From Candidatus Puniceispirillum marinum IMCC1322 (GTDB lineage Bacteria; Pseudomonadota; Alphaproteobacteria; Puniceispirillales; Puniceispirillaceae), in contig NC_014010.1 in NCBI RefSeq assembly GCF_000024465.1, forward strand, positions 744,001-808,000: a DNA stretch of 64,000 nt. The letters are read 5' to 3'. The notes under the pieces were generated by a model, which was given only the letters and a program-made list of their open reading frames with translations, searched no databases and was not told the origin of the DNA. Positions 39,403 through 48,938 of this stretch are shown here, piece by piece; within the stretch, counting starts at the first letter, position 1; each line of letters opens with the position of its first letter. A program made the position numbers and the translations under genes.

Positions 39403-39930
39403 TTAATGCGAATGCTTTTTCTTGGTTTTTGAGTCAGTTGACATACCACCAATATCGGCAGGCTTCTTGACCATGGCATCCTGTTTTTGCGTACCTGCCT
39501 TTTCAAAAACAAGCGTGACTGACAATGTCTGTCCAACAGCTAACGTATCTTTTAGCCCCATGAACATCAAATGCAGACCGCCAGGTTCTAAAGCCACATT
39601 ACCATGTGCGGGCACTTCAACCCCGCCCATGACATGCCGCATTTTTGCAATGCCATCGACATTGGTCATTTCATGAATCATTGATTTTTCGGCAAAGTCG
39701 GCTTTTACAGCTACAAGGCGGTCGGCTTTCATTCCATGATTGGCAATTGTTAGATAACCCGCCGTTGCCGACATGCCTGGCGCAGTGGCACGAATGGCAA
39801 TATCACTTATCACCAGTTTTCCAACCTGCATGTCTGCATAGGCCATTTGCATGCCAAAGACCGAAACAAATAATAATACAAAAAATTTGCAGATTAGGCG
39901 CGACAGAAAAGCGGGAACCAAGCTGGACAT
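39403..39930 (-). CDS. Periplasmic copper chaperone PCu(A)C
   Basis: Delivers Cu(I) to the CuA site of cytochrome c oxidase. The 175-residue protein has a signal peptide (FFVLLFVSVFGMQMAYA, about 15-32) and the DUF461 domain with the copper-binding arrangement: HEM near 87, MRHVMG, and GGLHLMFMGL. The His and Met rich C-terminal tail (MSTDSKTKKKHSH) may also bind metal. An AGAGG site precedes the ATG. It lies 24 bp after the lldD-like gene, near cytochrome c and ccm genes, consistent with respiratory assembly. Confidence 0.9.
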   Translation of the reverse strand: MSSLVPAFLSRLICKFFVLLFVSVFGMQMAYADMQVGKLVISDIAIRATAPGMSATAGYLTIANHGMKADRLVAVKADFAEKSMIHEMTNVDGIAKMRHVMGGVEVPAHGNVALEPGGLHLMFMGLKDTLAVGQTLSVTLVFEKAGTQKQDAMVKKPADIGGMSTDSKTKKKHSH

Positions 39931-39954
39931 TTATTGACCTCTTATAGACGATGC

Positions 39955-41106
39955 TTAGGAAAGATTTAGAGATTTGACGTCAGCAATGGTTTGCAATCCA
40001 AGCTGCGCCATGACATCACGCACTTCTTCAAGCAAAATATCTGCGGCATGATCACCACCTTTTTTACCTAAAGCGGCTACTGCATACATAAAGGCACGAC
40101 CAATCATTACAAAATCTGCGCCCATTGCCAGCGCGCGAACAACGTCAAGACCTGATTGAATGCCGCTGTCAACAATCAACGGTATATCATCGCCAACAAC
40201 GGCACGAATGCCGGCAAGTTGGGCAAGAGGCTGTGGTGCTGCATCAAGTTGTCTGCCACCATGATTTGAAATAACAAGCGCATCGACACCCATTTTCACA
40301 GCGCGTGCCGCATCCTGACCATGCAAAATACCTTTTAGAATAAGCTTGCCTTCCCATTCGGCGCGAATATCTGCCAGATAATCCCAATCAAGCGACCCGT
40401 TTAGCTGTTCGCCAATAAATTTGGTTATTCCCATGGCGCCATCATTCTTGGCATAAGGTTCCATATTGCGGAACCGCGCGCCGCCATTTAGCAAAGTACG
40501 AATTGCCCATTCGGGACGCATCATGCTTTGCCACACAACCTGTGGGCTAAAACTCGAATTACCGCGACTACCCAGCGGCGCACCAGCAATCCGCATACGC
40601 TCACGGCGGCTTGGTGAAGGCACATCGGCAGTCAAAACAATATTCTTAACACCGCAAGCACGAGCCCGGCTCAGAAGATCTTTCATCAATTCACGATTGC
40701 GCGGGGCATAGAGTTGAAACCATGTCATATCGTCAGCTACTTCACTCACACGCTCAACCGAGTCGCTGGCGACAGTGCTAAGCGCATATGGAAAGCCGTT
40801 GCGCTTTGCCGCCGCGCCCAAGATCTGTTCAGCACCTGGCCAGATCAGCGAGGCAAGGCCAATTGGTGCCACACCAAACGGCGCCTTATAGGTTTTGCCA
40901 AATAATGTAGTGCTGATATCAGCATCAATCCGGCCACGCAAAAATTGAGGTGTGAGCTGAATAGAATCGAGAAAGGCACGGTTTTCATCGCGCGTCGTAT
41001 CATGCCCTGTTCCTGAGTCCAGATAGGCAAAAACAAATTTGGGAATACGGCGCGATGCGACTGGGCGCAGATCGCTTAACCGTGGATAGCGATTCATTAA
41101 GTCCAT
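39955..41106 (-). CDS. lldD: FMN-dependent alpha-hydroxy-acid dehydrogenase (L-lactate dehydrogenase type)
   Basis: Oxidises L-lactate or another 2-hydroxy acid and passes electrons to the respiratory chain. The 383-residue TIM barrel has APIGLASLIWPGAEQ, TWFQLYAPRNRELM, NIVLTADVPSPSRRER, the substrate-binding LILKGILHGQDAARA, and the active-site SNHGGRQLD with the catalytic His, then FVMIGRAFMYA. The N-terminal YLDSGTGHDTTRDENR differs from the usual Asp-Gly-Gly wording, so the substrate may not be lactate. A cytochrome c gene lies 52 bp upstream on the same strand and may accept its electrons. Confidence 0.85.
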   Translation of the reverse strand: MDLMNRYPRLSDLRPVASRRIPKFVFAYLDSGTGHDTTRDENRAFLDSIQLTPQFLRGRIDADISTTLFGKTYKAPFGVAPIGLASLIWPGAEQILGAAAKRNGFPYALSTVASDSVERVSEVADDMTWFQLYAPRNRELMKDLLSRARACGVKNIVLTADVPSPSRRERMRIAGAPLGSRGNSSFSPQVVWQSMMRPEWAIRTLLNGGARFRNMEPYAKNDGAMGITKFIGEQLNGSLDWDYLADIRAEWEGKLILKGILHGQDAARAVKMGVDALVISNHGGRQLDAAPQPLAQLAGIRAVVGDDIPLIVDSGIQSGLDVVRALAMGADFVMIGRAFMYAVAALGKKGGDHAADILLEEVRDVMAQLGLQTIADVKSLNLS

Positions 41107-41158
41107 AAAAACCTCAGGAGCAAATGCTCACAATAACAAGAGATGTTCTTTTACGCTT

Positions 41159-41536
41159 TTATTTTTGGGTTTTCAAATATGCGATCACATTTTGAATGTC
41201 TGACTCCTTCTTCAGACCTGCAAACACCATTTTAGTGCCTTTAAGGAATTTTTTAGGTGCCTTTAAATAGGCCGTTAAAGTGGCCTCATCCCAGATAAGT
41301 CCGGACTCACGCATCGCCTTTGAATATTTATACCCCTCTATCGAACCGGCTTTACGCCCAATGATATTGACAAGATGCGGGCCTGTCTTATTCTTTTCTT
41401 TATCGGCATAGTGGCAGGCCTTGCAGCGCTTAAACACTTTTTCTCCATTGGCAACATCATCAGCTATTGCTGATGTCCCGAAAGAACAGAGCGAAATAGT
41501 TAATACCAGTTGAAACAAAACTTTCTTTAACCGCAT
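41159..41536 (-). CDS. Class I soluble cytochrome c
   Basis: Periplasmic electron carrier of 125 residues. A signal peptide (about 1-25, ending TSAIA) precedes the haem motif CKACH (Cys38, Cys41, His42); the distal Met is in GTKMVFAGL. The family resembles cytochrome c2/c550. The ATG at 41536 is chosen because AAGG lies eight bases upstream and the signal peptide starts there; a longer frame to 41566 adds ten residues. It may pass electrons from the neighbouring FMN hydroxyacid dehydrogenase. Confidence 0.93.
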   Translation of the reverse strand: MRLKKVLFQLVLTISLCSFGTSAIADDVANGEKVFKRCKACHYADKEKNKTGPHLVNIIGRKAGSIEGYKYSKAMRESGLIWDEATLTAYLKAPKKFLKGTKMVFAGLKKESDIQNVIAYLKTQK

Positions 41537-41756
41537 GAAACGACCTTTAGCTAGAGCATGCCGCACGCCTATTGTAAAAAGCTGATGAAGCGTGATTTAC
41601 ATTCGAATTGTTACAATGCCTTGCTTTGGATTTCAACAGCAAGCACTTTCATGCGCCATCATGCCGCTATTTTGAACGGGTGAATATCTTGCCAAAACTG
41701 GCGTTTAGGCATACCAATGCCCATATCCTAGTGATGGAATTAACCAGGGGCTTTTG

Positions 41757-42209
41757 ATGGTACCAAAGCGCAGAAGATTGATAATTATTGCGTCATACGC
41801 CGCTTTGCTAGGGGTTGTTGTCACACTTACGCTGACAGCATTGCAAGATAATATCGTTTTTTTCTACACACCCAAAGAGATTGCTGAAACCAATCTTGGC
41901 CGTGACCAGCAATTGCGGCTTGGCGGCATGGTGAAAAACGGCAGTCTCGATATTGTAGGTCTAGACTCAAAATTTGTTGTCACCGACGGGGAATATGACA
42001 TAGCTGTCACATATGGTAATGCGTTGCCCAGCTTGTTTCGCGAAGGCCAAGGCGTTGTAGCCGAAGGACGCATTATTGATGGGGTTTTTATGGCCGATAA
42101 TGTTCTTGCTAAACATGATGAAAACTACATGCCTGCCGATGTTGCCGAAAAATTGAAAGAACAGGGTGTCTGGCAAGGTAGCGAAATGGAAACAGGTGAC
42201 GCACAATGA
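41757..42209 (+). CDS. ccmE: Cytochrome c maturation haem chaperone CcmE
   Basis: Periplasmic haem carrier that binds haem covalently through a His and hands it to CcmF/H. The 150-residue protein has a membrane anchor (about 8-28), an OB-fold domain with LRLGGMVKNGS and VVAEGRI, and the haem-binding LAKHDENYMPADV near the C terminus. The first Met is ATG at 41757 with AGGGG upstream; a TTG one codon earlier is ignored. The stop overlaps ccmF by four bases. ccmABCD are not in the window. Confidence 0.96.
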   Translation: MVPKRRRLIIIASYAALLGVVVTLTLTALQDNIVFFYTPKEIAETNLGRDQQLRLGGMVKNGSLDIVGLDSKFVVTDGEYDIAVTYGNALPSLFREGQGVVAEGRIIDGVFMADNVLAKHDENYMPADVAEKLKEQGVWQGSEMETGDAQ

Positions 42210-44182
42210 TTGCTGAAGCTGGTCATCTATTTCTGATTATCGCGTTTGCGCTGTCGGTTTTGCAAATCTTTGTGCCTACCTATGGGATCGTCAGTCATAA
42301 TCCTAAAATGGTTACCGCAACCTCGACGATCACACTTATATCTTGTGGTTTCGTAATGGCTGCTTTTCTGGCGCTTATGTATGGGTTTATTACATCAGAT
42401 TTTTCAATCGCGTTGGTCGCTGAACATTCACATTCGTCAAAGCCAATGATCTATAAAATATCAGGCTTATGGGGTAATCATGAGGGTTCATTGCTATTAT
42501 GGATTCTGATCCTGTGCTTATTTGCCGCCGCTTTGGCCGCAGGCTTCACATCAATGCCAGCAATATTGAAAGCCCGCATTCTGGGCGTGCAAGGTGTGAT
42601 CGCCACCGCCTTTATCGCCTTTAGCCTGTTCACCTCAAACCCCTTTGCGCGGCTTTCACCCCCTCCCTTTGACGGACGTGGTCTCAACCCTGTCTTACAG
42701 GATCCCGGCCTCGCGATGCATCCGCCAATGCTATATATTGGTTATGTGGGATTGTCATTGGCCTTTGCCTTTGCTGTCGCCGGATTGATCGAAGGGCATA
42801 TTGACACATTATGGGCACGATGGGTGCGCCCCTTTATTCTGGCCGCATGGTGCGCATTAACGCTAGGCATCGGGCTAGGCAGTTGGTGGGCTTATTACGA
42901 GCTTGGCTGGGGCGGTTGGTGGTTCTGGGATCCGGTAGAAAACGCCTCGTTAATGCCATGGCTTGTTGCAACAGCTTTGCTTCATTCAGTCCTGGTGCTT
43001 GAACGGCGCGGCGCGCTAAAAAGCTGGACTATTTTGCTAGCTATTTTGGCTTTTTCATTGTCACTGCTGGGCACATTTATTGTTCGCTCAGGCATTCTGG
43101 TATCAGTGCATAGTTTTGCCAGCGATCCCTCGCGTGGCGTGTTCATTCTAGCCATTTTGATGGTGGCTATAGGTATTCCACTAGCGTTATTTGCATGGCG
43201 CGGCCCAAGACTAGCTAGCTCTGGTGACTTTGCCATCATCAGCCGTGAGGGCATGCTGATAGTGAATAACCTGTTGCTGGTGTCATCAACAGTTGTTGTT
43301 CTGACAGGCACATTATATCCGCTAGCTTACGAGCTTGCCAATGGTGGCAAAATTTCAGTCGGGCCACCTTATTTCAACGCAACATTCAATCCGCTACTGG
43401 CACTCATGGCAATCGGCATGGCCATAGGGCCACTGTTTGCCTGGCGCAAGCAGTCATTGGGTCGGCTATCGAAAATATTCACGATCATGGCATTAGCCGT
43501 TTTGATTGCAATGATCACCTATGTCTTTGCCCTGCAACCGGCTGGCGTTACCGCTATTGCAGCGGCGGGCATCATTATCTGGCTGGTCGCTGGTATCATT
43601 GCCGAAATAGCTGTTCGCGTTCAGCTTTTCAAAGTACCGCTTGCCCATAGCTGGCGACGTTTCACAGGTTTGCCCGTTGCTACACATGCTGTCACTCTAG
43701 CGCATTTTGGCTTCGCTTTATTCCTGTTTGGTGCGGTATCTGACAGCTATCATCGAAGTGAGACTATCACCCGCGCCACAGCCAACAGCATGATTGAATT
43801 ACCCGATACTGTTATGGGACAAGGCCGCTATTTTGAATTTGCAGGCGTCGAGGCACGCGAAGGTGCCAATTATGTCACCCAGACAGCCCTGCTTCATCTG
43901 TATGATAAGCACGCGTCAAAACTTGATACTTTAACGCCTGAAATACGTCGCTTTCCTGTCGAACAGCAAACCACCTCTGAAGCTGCCATAAGAAGCCGTC
44001 TTTCAGGTGATCTATATGCCGTACTTGGCGATGGTAACGAAACGATTGGCTGGACTTTGCGCATCTATCAAAACCCCTTCATCGGATTTATATGGATCGG
44101 CGCGATTGTCATGGCGCTTGGTGGTGGGCTGGCTATGCTTGGTGGCCGTCGCCTCGAAACCAAAAATGGCAGTGCATCATGA
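42206..44182 (+). CDS. ccmF: Haem lyase subunit CcmF
   Basis: Large membrane subunit of the haem lyase that attaches haem to apocytochrome c. The 658-residue protein has about 14 membrane segments and the WWD domain: WGGWWFWDPVENASLMPWL near 235. NHEGSLLLW near the start, and MHPPMLYIGYVG are also family hallmarks. It overlaps ccmE before it and ccmG after it by four bases each. Confidence 0.97.
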   Translation: MIAEAGHLFLIIAFALSVLQIFVPTYGIVSHNPKMVTATSTITLISCGFVMAAFLALMYGFITSDFSIALVAEHSHSSKPMIYKISGLWGNHEGSLLLWILILCLFAAALAAGFTSMPAILKARILGVQGVIATAFIAFSLFTSNPFARLSPPPFDGRGLNPVLQDPGLAMHPPMLYIGYVGLSLAFAFAVAGLIEGHIDTLWARWVRPFILAAWCALTLGIGLGSWWAYYELGWGGWWFWDPVENASLMPWLVATALLHSVLVLERRGALKSWTILLAILAFSLSLLGTFIVRSGILVSVHSFASDPSRGVFILAILMVAIGIPLALFAWRGPRLASSGDFAIISREGMLIVNNLLLVSSTVVVLTGTLYPLAYELANGGKISVGPPYFNATFNPLLALMAIGMAIGPLFAWRKQSLGRLSKIFTIMALAVLIAMITYVFALQPAGVTAIAAAGIIIWLVAGIIAEIAVRVQLFKVPLAHSWRRFTGLPVATHAVTLAHFGFALFLFGAVSDSYHRSETITRATANSMIELPDTVMGQGRYFEFAGVEAREGANYVTQTALLHLYDKHASKLDTLTPEIRRFPVEQQTTSEAAIRSRLSGDLYAVLGDGNETIGWTLRIYQNPFIGFIWIGAIVMALGGGLAMLGGRRLETKNGSAS

Positions 44183-44715
44183 ACAGGGCAACCTTCATCA
44201 TCCCCTTATTTGGGTTTTTGCTGGTCGCGCTGATCGCTGGCTGGACATTATTGGGTATGCTTGACGGACAGCGTTCGGATAACCAACTACCCTCAGCCTT
44301 GCTCAACAAACCGGCGCCCACAACTATTCTGCCCGATATGGCTGGCAACAAAACCGACCTTGGCCAATTTAAGGGTCAGCCAGTTTTGGTAAATTATTTT
44401 GCGTCTTGGTGCGCGCCCTGCCGCGCCGAGGCACCAGCCCTTGGGCTTTTATCAAAGCGTATTGATATTGTCGGCATCGCCTATAAAGACCGTCTTGAAG
44501 ATACAAATAAGTTTCTGGCTGAATACGGAAACCCCTTTCGTGCCATTTTAGTTGATAAAGATGGCATGACCGCGATCAGTTGGGGTGTTTATGGTGTGCC
44601 CGAAACCTTTATTCTTGATGCAAACGGCACCGTATTATTTCGCCATGCAGGCCCCGTTACCCGTACGGTTCTGGAACAGGATATTGAGCCAATTCTGGAA
44701 AGTCTGGGGCTATGA
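44179..44715 (+). CDS. ccmG: Thiol:disulfide interchange protein CcmG/DsbE
   Basis: Membrane-anchored periplasmic thioredoxin-fold protein that reduces the CxxCH cysteines of apocytochrome c before haem attachment. The 178-residue protein has one N-terminal membrane segment (FIIPLFGFLLVALIAGWTLL, about 5-24), the active site ASWCAPCRAEAP and WGVYGVPETFILDANG containing the cis-Pro. The start at 44179 follows from the ATGA overlap with ccmF; a longer in-frame reading inside ccmF is rejected. Confidence 0.96.
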   Translation: MNRATFIIPLFGFLLVALIAGWTLLGMLDGQRSDNQLPSALLNKPAPTTILPDMAGNKTDLGQFKGQPVLVNYFASWCAPCRAEAPALGLLSKRIDIVGIAYKDRLEDTNKFLAEYGNPFRAILVDKDGMTAISWGVYGVPETFILDANGTVLFRHAGPVTRTVLEQDIEPILESLGL

Positions 44716-45812
44716 TACGCCAATGGCTCGCGCAACTGCGTTTTATCAAATTGGCGCTGATTGGCGTGCTTTTGATGGGCGCTCTTGTTATGCCGATTGG
44801 CCCATATCAACAGCAGGCCTTGGCGATCACTGCCGAAGAAAGGCTGGATGATCCAGCGATGGAAATGCGCGCTCGTGATATCGGGCGTGAATTACGATGT
44901 CTTGTGTGCCAGAACCAGTCAATCGATGATTCTGACGCGGAACTGGCGGTTGATCTGCGCAAACTTGTCCGCCAACGTCTTGTCGCCGGGGATACGGATG
45001 CTGAAGTCATTGCGTTTATACGTGAACGTTATGGTGATTTTGTCTTGTTCAAACCGCCTGTATCTTCATCTACATGGCTTTTATGGGGCGCCCCTATCAT
45101 TGCGCTTGGCCTAGGTGTGCTGATTATCTTTACAGCACGGCGCAAAACCAAGCCCGAAACAAAGGTAACTGCTTCGGCAGATAAAACCGAGAGAGCGCAA
45201 AACCCTGACGCCAGGATATCCGGACGGTTTGATCCGGCGATATTCATCATGGGCGCCGGTGCCATTGCGCTTGTTCTCGGCATTTACGCCATAATAGGGC
45301 GACCTGATCTGCCTGATCAGCCGCTGGCCGCACGGCAAGCAGATATTGCAAAGGAACGTGACAACCTCAAGCAAATGCGTACTGCCAGCATTGATGCGTT
45401 GCAAAAGGCGCAAGAGGCAACAGCGGCCAACCCTGATGACATAGCTAACTGGCTGGATCTGGCTGACAAGGCGAGCATGCTAAATGATTATGAAACGGAA
45501 TTATTTGCCCTTGGCATGGCACTTGAAATAGCACCAAACTCTACGCCGCTTATGGCCATTCAAGCCGAAGCCATGGTGCGCGCTGCAGAAGGTCAGGTTA
45601 CATTGCCTGTGCGAGAACGTCTGGCCGCCATTCTGGAACGTGACCCAATGCAACCAAGGGCGTTGTTTTTGACGGGTCTTGCCGCCTATCAGGATGGCCG
45701 AAAAGGTCTCGCCCTCAATATATGGAAACAGCTTCTTGAAAGCTTGCCCAAAGATGCACCTGTAATACCAATGCTAGAAGCGCAGATAGCTGCCATCAAA
45801 GCCGAAATGTAA
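44712..45812 (+). CDS. ccmH: Fused CcmH (CycL) - CcmI (CycH) cytochrome c maturation protein
   Basis: One 366-residue protein carries both functions. Residues about 30-130 are a CcmH/CycL domain with the redox motif RELRCLVCQNQSIDDSDA and the membrane segment after it. Residues about 175-366 resemble CcmI, with a further membrane segment (FIMGAGAIALVLGIYAII) and helical tetratricopeptide-like repeats ending at AQIAAIKAEM. CcmI binds the C-terminal helix of apocytochrome c. Separate proteins are common in alphaproteobacteria; the fusion resembles that of E. coli CcmH. It overlaps ccmG by four bases. Confidence 0.93.
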   Translation: MIRQWLAQLRFIKLALIGVLLMGALVMPIGPYQQQALAITAEERLDDPAMEMRARDIGRELRCLVCQNQSIDDSDAELAVDLRKLVRQRLVAGDTDAEVIAFIRERYGDFVLFKPPVSSSTWLLWGAPIIALGLGVLIIFTARRKTKPETKVTASADKTERAQNPDARISGRFDPAIFIMGAGAIALVLGIYAIIGRPDLPDQPLAARQADIAKERDNLKQMRTASIDALQKAQEATAANPDDIANWLDLADKASMLNDYETELFALGMALEIAPNSTPLMAIQAEAMVRAAEGQVTLPVRERLAAILERDPMQPRALFLTGLAAYQDGRKGLALNIWKQLLESLPKDAPVIPMLEAQIAAIKAEM

Positions 45813-45814
45813 CG

Positions 45815-46843
45815 CTATTTTTGAATATCGTTCGAATCGTCATCTTTATAATCTAAATTCTGTGATGGCGCCGCTGCGGCTGGCATAGGGGCAGATAATG
45901 TCACATCAACGTCACGCGCCTTTTCCCTATAGACCATATAAAGGCCACCTATCAAAATCAGCCCCATCCCGATCCAGGCGCTCGTTTCCGGCCATTCATC
46001 CCAGATCAACATGCCCCAGAAAATACCTGACGGGATCGCCACATATTCGAACGGCGCAATGACCGACGCTTCTAAAACGCGATAGGCATGTGCTGACGTT
46101 ACAGACAGCAATAAAACCGAAACTCCACAAATCAGAATAAACAGATAATCCATCAGGGACAGCGACGCTGGCGCACGCAACAGAAAATCGATCGTTGGAT
46201 TATCACTATCCGGACGCTGCATGAATATATTCATTATCAGTAGCAAACCACCAACCACGAGATAGCAAATTTGCTGGACTGATACCATCGTGGCCAGATC
46301 ACCCATGCCACTAAGCCGCCGCGTCCATATCTGGCAAAGTGCATAGCTTAATGCCGACAGCACAACCAGCAATGTTTCCGGACGGAATTCATCACCACCA
46401 GGCTGAATAATGACAATCATACCCACCAGCCCAATCAAAACGGCAATAGCACGATGAATACCTATGGTTTCTCCAAGAATTGGCACCGAAAGCAAGGTGA
46501 TGAAAAGCGGCGATACAAAGAATATCGAAATGGCTATGGCCAGTGGCAAACTACCAAGCGCGGCAAAGAAGCTAATCATCGCCACCACAATGCACATGCC
46601 GCGTCCCACAAACAGCCAGAACACATGTGCTGGTAGCTTAAACATTTTGGATATGCCACGACTGACAAGCATAACAAGTATAATTGAAAATATCGCCCGC
46701 ACGAACATGATCTGACCAAGCGAAAGATAAACGCTCATCAACTTTATGAGAGCATCATTTATCGGAATAACACCCATACCAAAGGCAAATAGCGCAAGCA
46801 CAATAACGGGCTTATTAAAACTATCCTGCCACATATCAAACAT
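45815..46843 (-). CDS. EamA/DMT-superfamily transporter
   Basis: A 342-residue protein with about ten helices in two EamA repeats: one with VSLGQIMFVRAIFSIILVML and IAISIFFVSPLFITLLSVPI, and one after LLVVLSALSYALCQIWTRR. The second repeat ends with PFEYVAIPSGIFWGMLIWDE. A cytoplasmic tail of about 40 polar residues follows. Family members export metabolites such as amino acids; this substrate is unknown. It converges on the fused ccm gene with a 2-bp gap. Confidence 0.85.
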   Translation of the reverse strand: MFDMWQDSFNKPVIVLALFAFGMGVIPINDALIKLMSVYLSLGQIMFVRAIFSIILVMLVSRGISKMFKLPAHVFWLFVGRGMCIVVAMISFFAALGSLPLAIAISIFFVSPLFITLLSVPILGETIGIHRAIAVLIGLVGMIVIIQPGGDEFRPETLLVVLSALSYALCQIWTRRLSGMGDLATMVSVQQICYLVVGGLLLIMNIFMQRPDSDNPTIDFLLRAPASLSLMDYLFILICGVSVLLLSVTSAHAYRVLEASVIAPFEYVAIPSGIFWGMLIWDEWPETSAWIGMGLILIGGLYMVYREKARDVDVTLSAPMPAAAAPSQNLDYKDDDSNDIQK

Positions 46844-47068
46844 CTCTCTAACTTCGGATTTTCCGACGATTAATGTCCTCTATCAGCAATTTCAATTCTG
46901 CGAAAGCATCAAATACAATCAACATAAACTCCGATAACCGGCATATCTTGCTATTGAGAATTCAGATTGAAATTAAACATGTCTTGAGGCAGTGTGTTCA
47001 CATAAATTCATACCTCAGATCTAGCCCATGCAGGATGTAATCTGTCTTACCAGAAATAGGGTGTATTG

Positions 47069-47431
47069 ATGACAATTCTCAAAGGTTCATGCCATTGTGG
47101 TAACATTCAATTCGAAGTCCATACCGGGCTTCGTGATATTGTAAAATGCAACTGCTCGCTTTGTAGCCGCAAAAATGCGCTTATGGCACAGGCGGAACCC
47201 GAGGAATTTGTCCTTGTGTCAGGTGAAGATAGTTTAGGACTATATCAGTGGAATACCGGGGTGGCGCGGCACTATTTCTGCAAGAATTGTGGCATCTATA
47301 CGCATCACTGGCGGCGAAGCAAACCTTGCTTTGCCTATAACGTTGCCTGTATTGAAGGGGTGGATAAAGATAATATAACTGAATTCACTCAGGTTGATGG
47401 GCGAAGCTTCTCCGTCACCAAAGAAGATTAA
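47069..47431 (+). CDS. GFA (glutathione-dependent formaldehyde-activating) family protein
   Basis: A 120-residue zinc-binding protein of the GFA/CENP-V fold. The Cys pattern is GSCHCGNIQFE, KCNCSLCSRKNAL and FCKNCGIYTHH. Founder members catalyse formaldehyde-glutathione adduct formation, but most homologues have no proven function. The ATG at 47069 is used over a TTG one codon earlier. A possible partner is the aldehyde dehydrogenase gene, which starts 57 bp downstream on the same strand. Confidence 0.9.
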   Translation: MTILKGSCHCGNIQFEVHTGLRDIVKCNCSLCSRKNALMAQAEPEEFVLVSGEDSLGLYQWNTGVARHYFCKNCGIYTHHWRRSKPCFAYNVACIEGVDKDNITEFTQVDGRSFSVTKED

Positions 47432-47487
47432 AACACCCAAAGCGGTGCACATTAAATTTATCATAAGCAAAAGCGTGGAGCATAGGC

Positions 47488-48936
47488 ATGGCGTTACAGA
47501 AAAATTTCATTGCGGGCGAATGGCTTGAGGGCGACAGTGCCATCGAAAACCGTAATCCGTCTGACCTGGGCGATATTATCGGCACATATGCCCAGGCTAG
47601 TCAGGCACAGTTGGATATGGCTTTTGAAGCGGCTGAATCCGCCCAGAAAATCTGGGCGAAAACTGGCCTTGAAGCCCGGCAAACAGCCCTGATGAATATT
47701 GGCAATGAACTGATGGCGCGAAGCACTGAGCTTGGCACTCTATTGAGCCGAGAAGAAGGAAAGCCATTAGCCGAAGGCAAAGGCGAAGTTTACCGTGCCG
47801 GACAGTTCTTTACCTATTACGCCGCAGAAACATTACGGCAAATGGGTGATACAGCCGACTCTGTGCGCCCCAATATTGAAATTGATGTTCGGCGTGAACC
47901 CGTGGGCGTTGTAGCCATCATCAGCCCATGGAATTTTCCGACAGCCACGGCCGTCTGGAAAATTGCACCTGCACTGGCATTCGGCAATGCCGTTATCTGG
48001 AAGCCAGCTAATCTGGTGCCAGCTTCGGCGGTTGCCCTTGCCGAGATCATCGCACGTCAGGACTTACCAAAAGGTCTGTTCAATCTGGTGATGGGACCAG
48101 GCAGTAGCATTGGTCAGGCACTTGTCGAAAGCACGGCGATTAACGCCATCAGCTTTACCGGTTCGGTTGATGTTGGCAAGCAGATCGCCACGTCGGCAAT
48201 TGGCAACCTGACCAAAGTTCAAATGGAAATGGGATCAAAAAACGCATTGGCTGTCATGGAAGATGGTGATCTTGATCTGGCTGTCACCTGTGCGCTTGGC
48301 GGGGCTTTTGGCGGCACTGGCCAGAAATGCACCGCCTCCTCCCGCCTCATAGTGCATGAAAAAATTCACGATGAATTTGTCGAGAAACTATCAAAGGCGA
48401 CCTCGTCGATGGTTGTGGATCATGCGCTTAAAGACGGCACCCAGTTGGGGCCAGTGGTCAGTGAAACGCAGTTAAACGAAAATATGGCTTATATTGATCT
48501 AGCAAAAAGCGAGGGCGGTGAAATTCTATGTGGCGGCGAACGCGTAACGCGCGAGACCGAGGGCTATTACATGACCCCGGCCTTGGTAGCCAATACCAGC
48601 AATGACTGGCGTATCAATCGCGAAGAAATGTTTGCACCCATAGCTTGTGTTATCAAAGCGGGTACATATGACGAAGCTCTGAACCTTGTAAATGATACGA
48701 ATTTTGGTCTGACCTCGGGGATCATCACAAAGTCACTTGCACGCGCAACACATTTTCGTCGTAACGCCCGCACTGGATGCGTTATGGTCAATCTAGCCAC
48801 AGCCGGTACCGATTATCATGTTCCCTTTGGCGGGCGGGGCGACAGCTCATACGGTCCAAGGGAACAGGGTGGTTACGCCGAAGAATTCTACACCACTGTC
48901 AAAACATCCTATATTGCATCAGGAACGCCGGAATAA
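47488..48936 (+). CDS. NAD(P)-dependent aldehyde dehydrogenase (2-oxoglutarate semialdehyde dehydrogenase-like)
   Basis: Oxidises a small aldehyde to an acid. The 482-residue protein has the catalytic Cys281 in GQKCTASSR, the general base Glu247 in QMEMGSKN, the cofactor loop SFTGSVDVGK, and ISPWNFPTATAVWK. The ending with GPREQGGYAEEFYTTVKT resembles enzymes of sugar-acid and hydroxyproline breakdown that act on 2-oxoglutarate semialdehyde; I rate the substrate as uncertain. It is the first gene of a four-gene operon (48939, 49938, 51638) with gaps of 2, 18 and 2 bp. Confidence 0.9.
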   Translation: MALQKNFIAGEWLEGDSAIENRNPSDLGDIIGTYAQASQAQLDMAFEAAESAQKIWAKTGLEARQTALMNIGNELMARSTELGTLLSREEGKPLAEGKGEVYRAGQFFTYYAAETLRQMGDTADSVRPNIEIDVRREPVGVVAIISPWNFPTATAVWKIAPALAFGNAVIWKPANLVPASAVALAEIIARQDLPKGLFNLVMGPGSSIGQALVESTAINAISFTGSVDVGKQIATSAIGNLTKVQMEMGSKNALAVMEDGDLDLAVTCALGGAFGGTGQKCTASSRLIVHEKIHDEFVEKLSKATSSMVVDHALKDGTQLGPVVSETQLNENMAYIDLAKSEGGEILCGGERVTRETEGYYMTPALVANTSNDWRINREEMFAPIACVIKAGTYDEALNLVNDTNFGLTSGIITKSLARATHFRRNARTGCVMVNLATAGTDYHVPFGGRGDSSYGPREQGGYAEEFYTTVKTSYIASGTPE

Positions 48937-48938
48937 TC

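Noticed and set aside
48777-48938. N-terminal extension of the M19-like gene into the aldehyde dehydrogenase
   Set aside because: It lies wholly inside the preceding gene; the ATG at 48939 fits the operon spacing.
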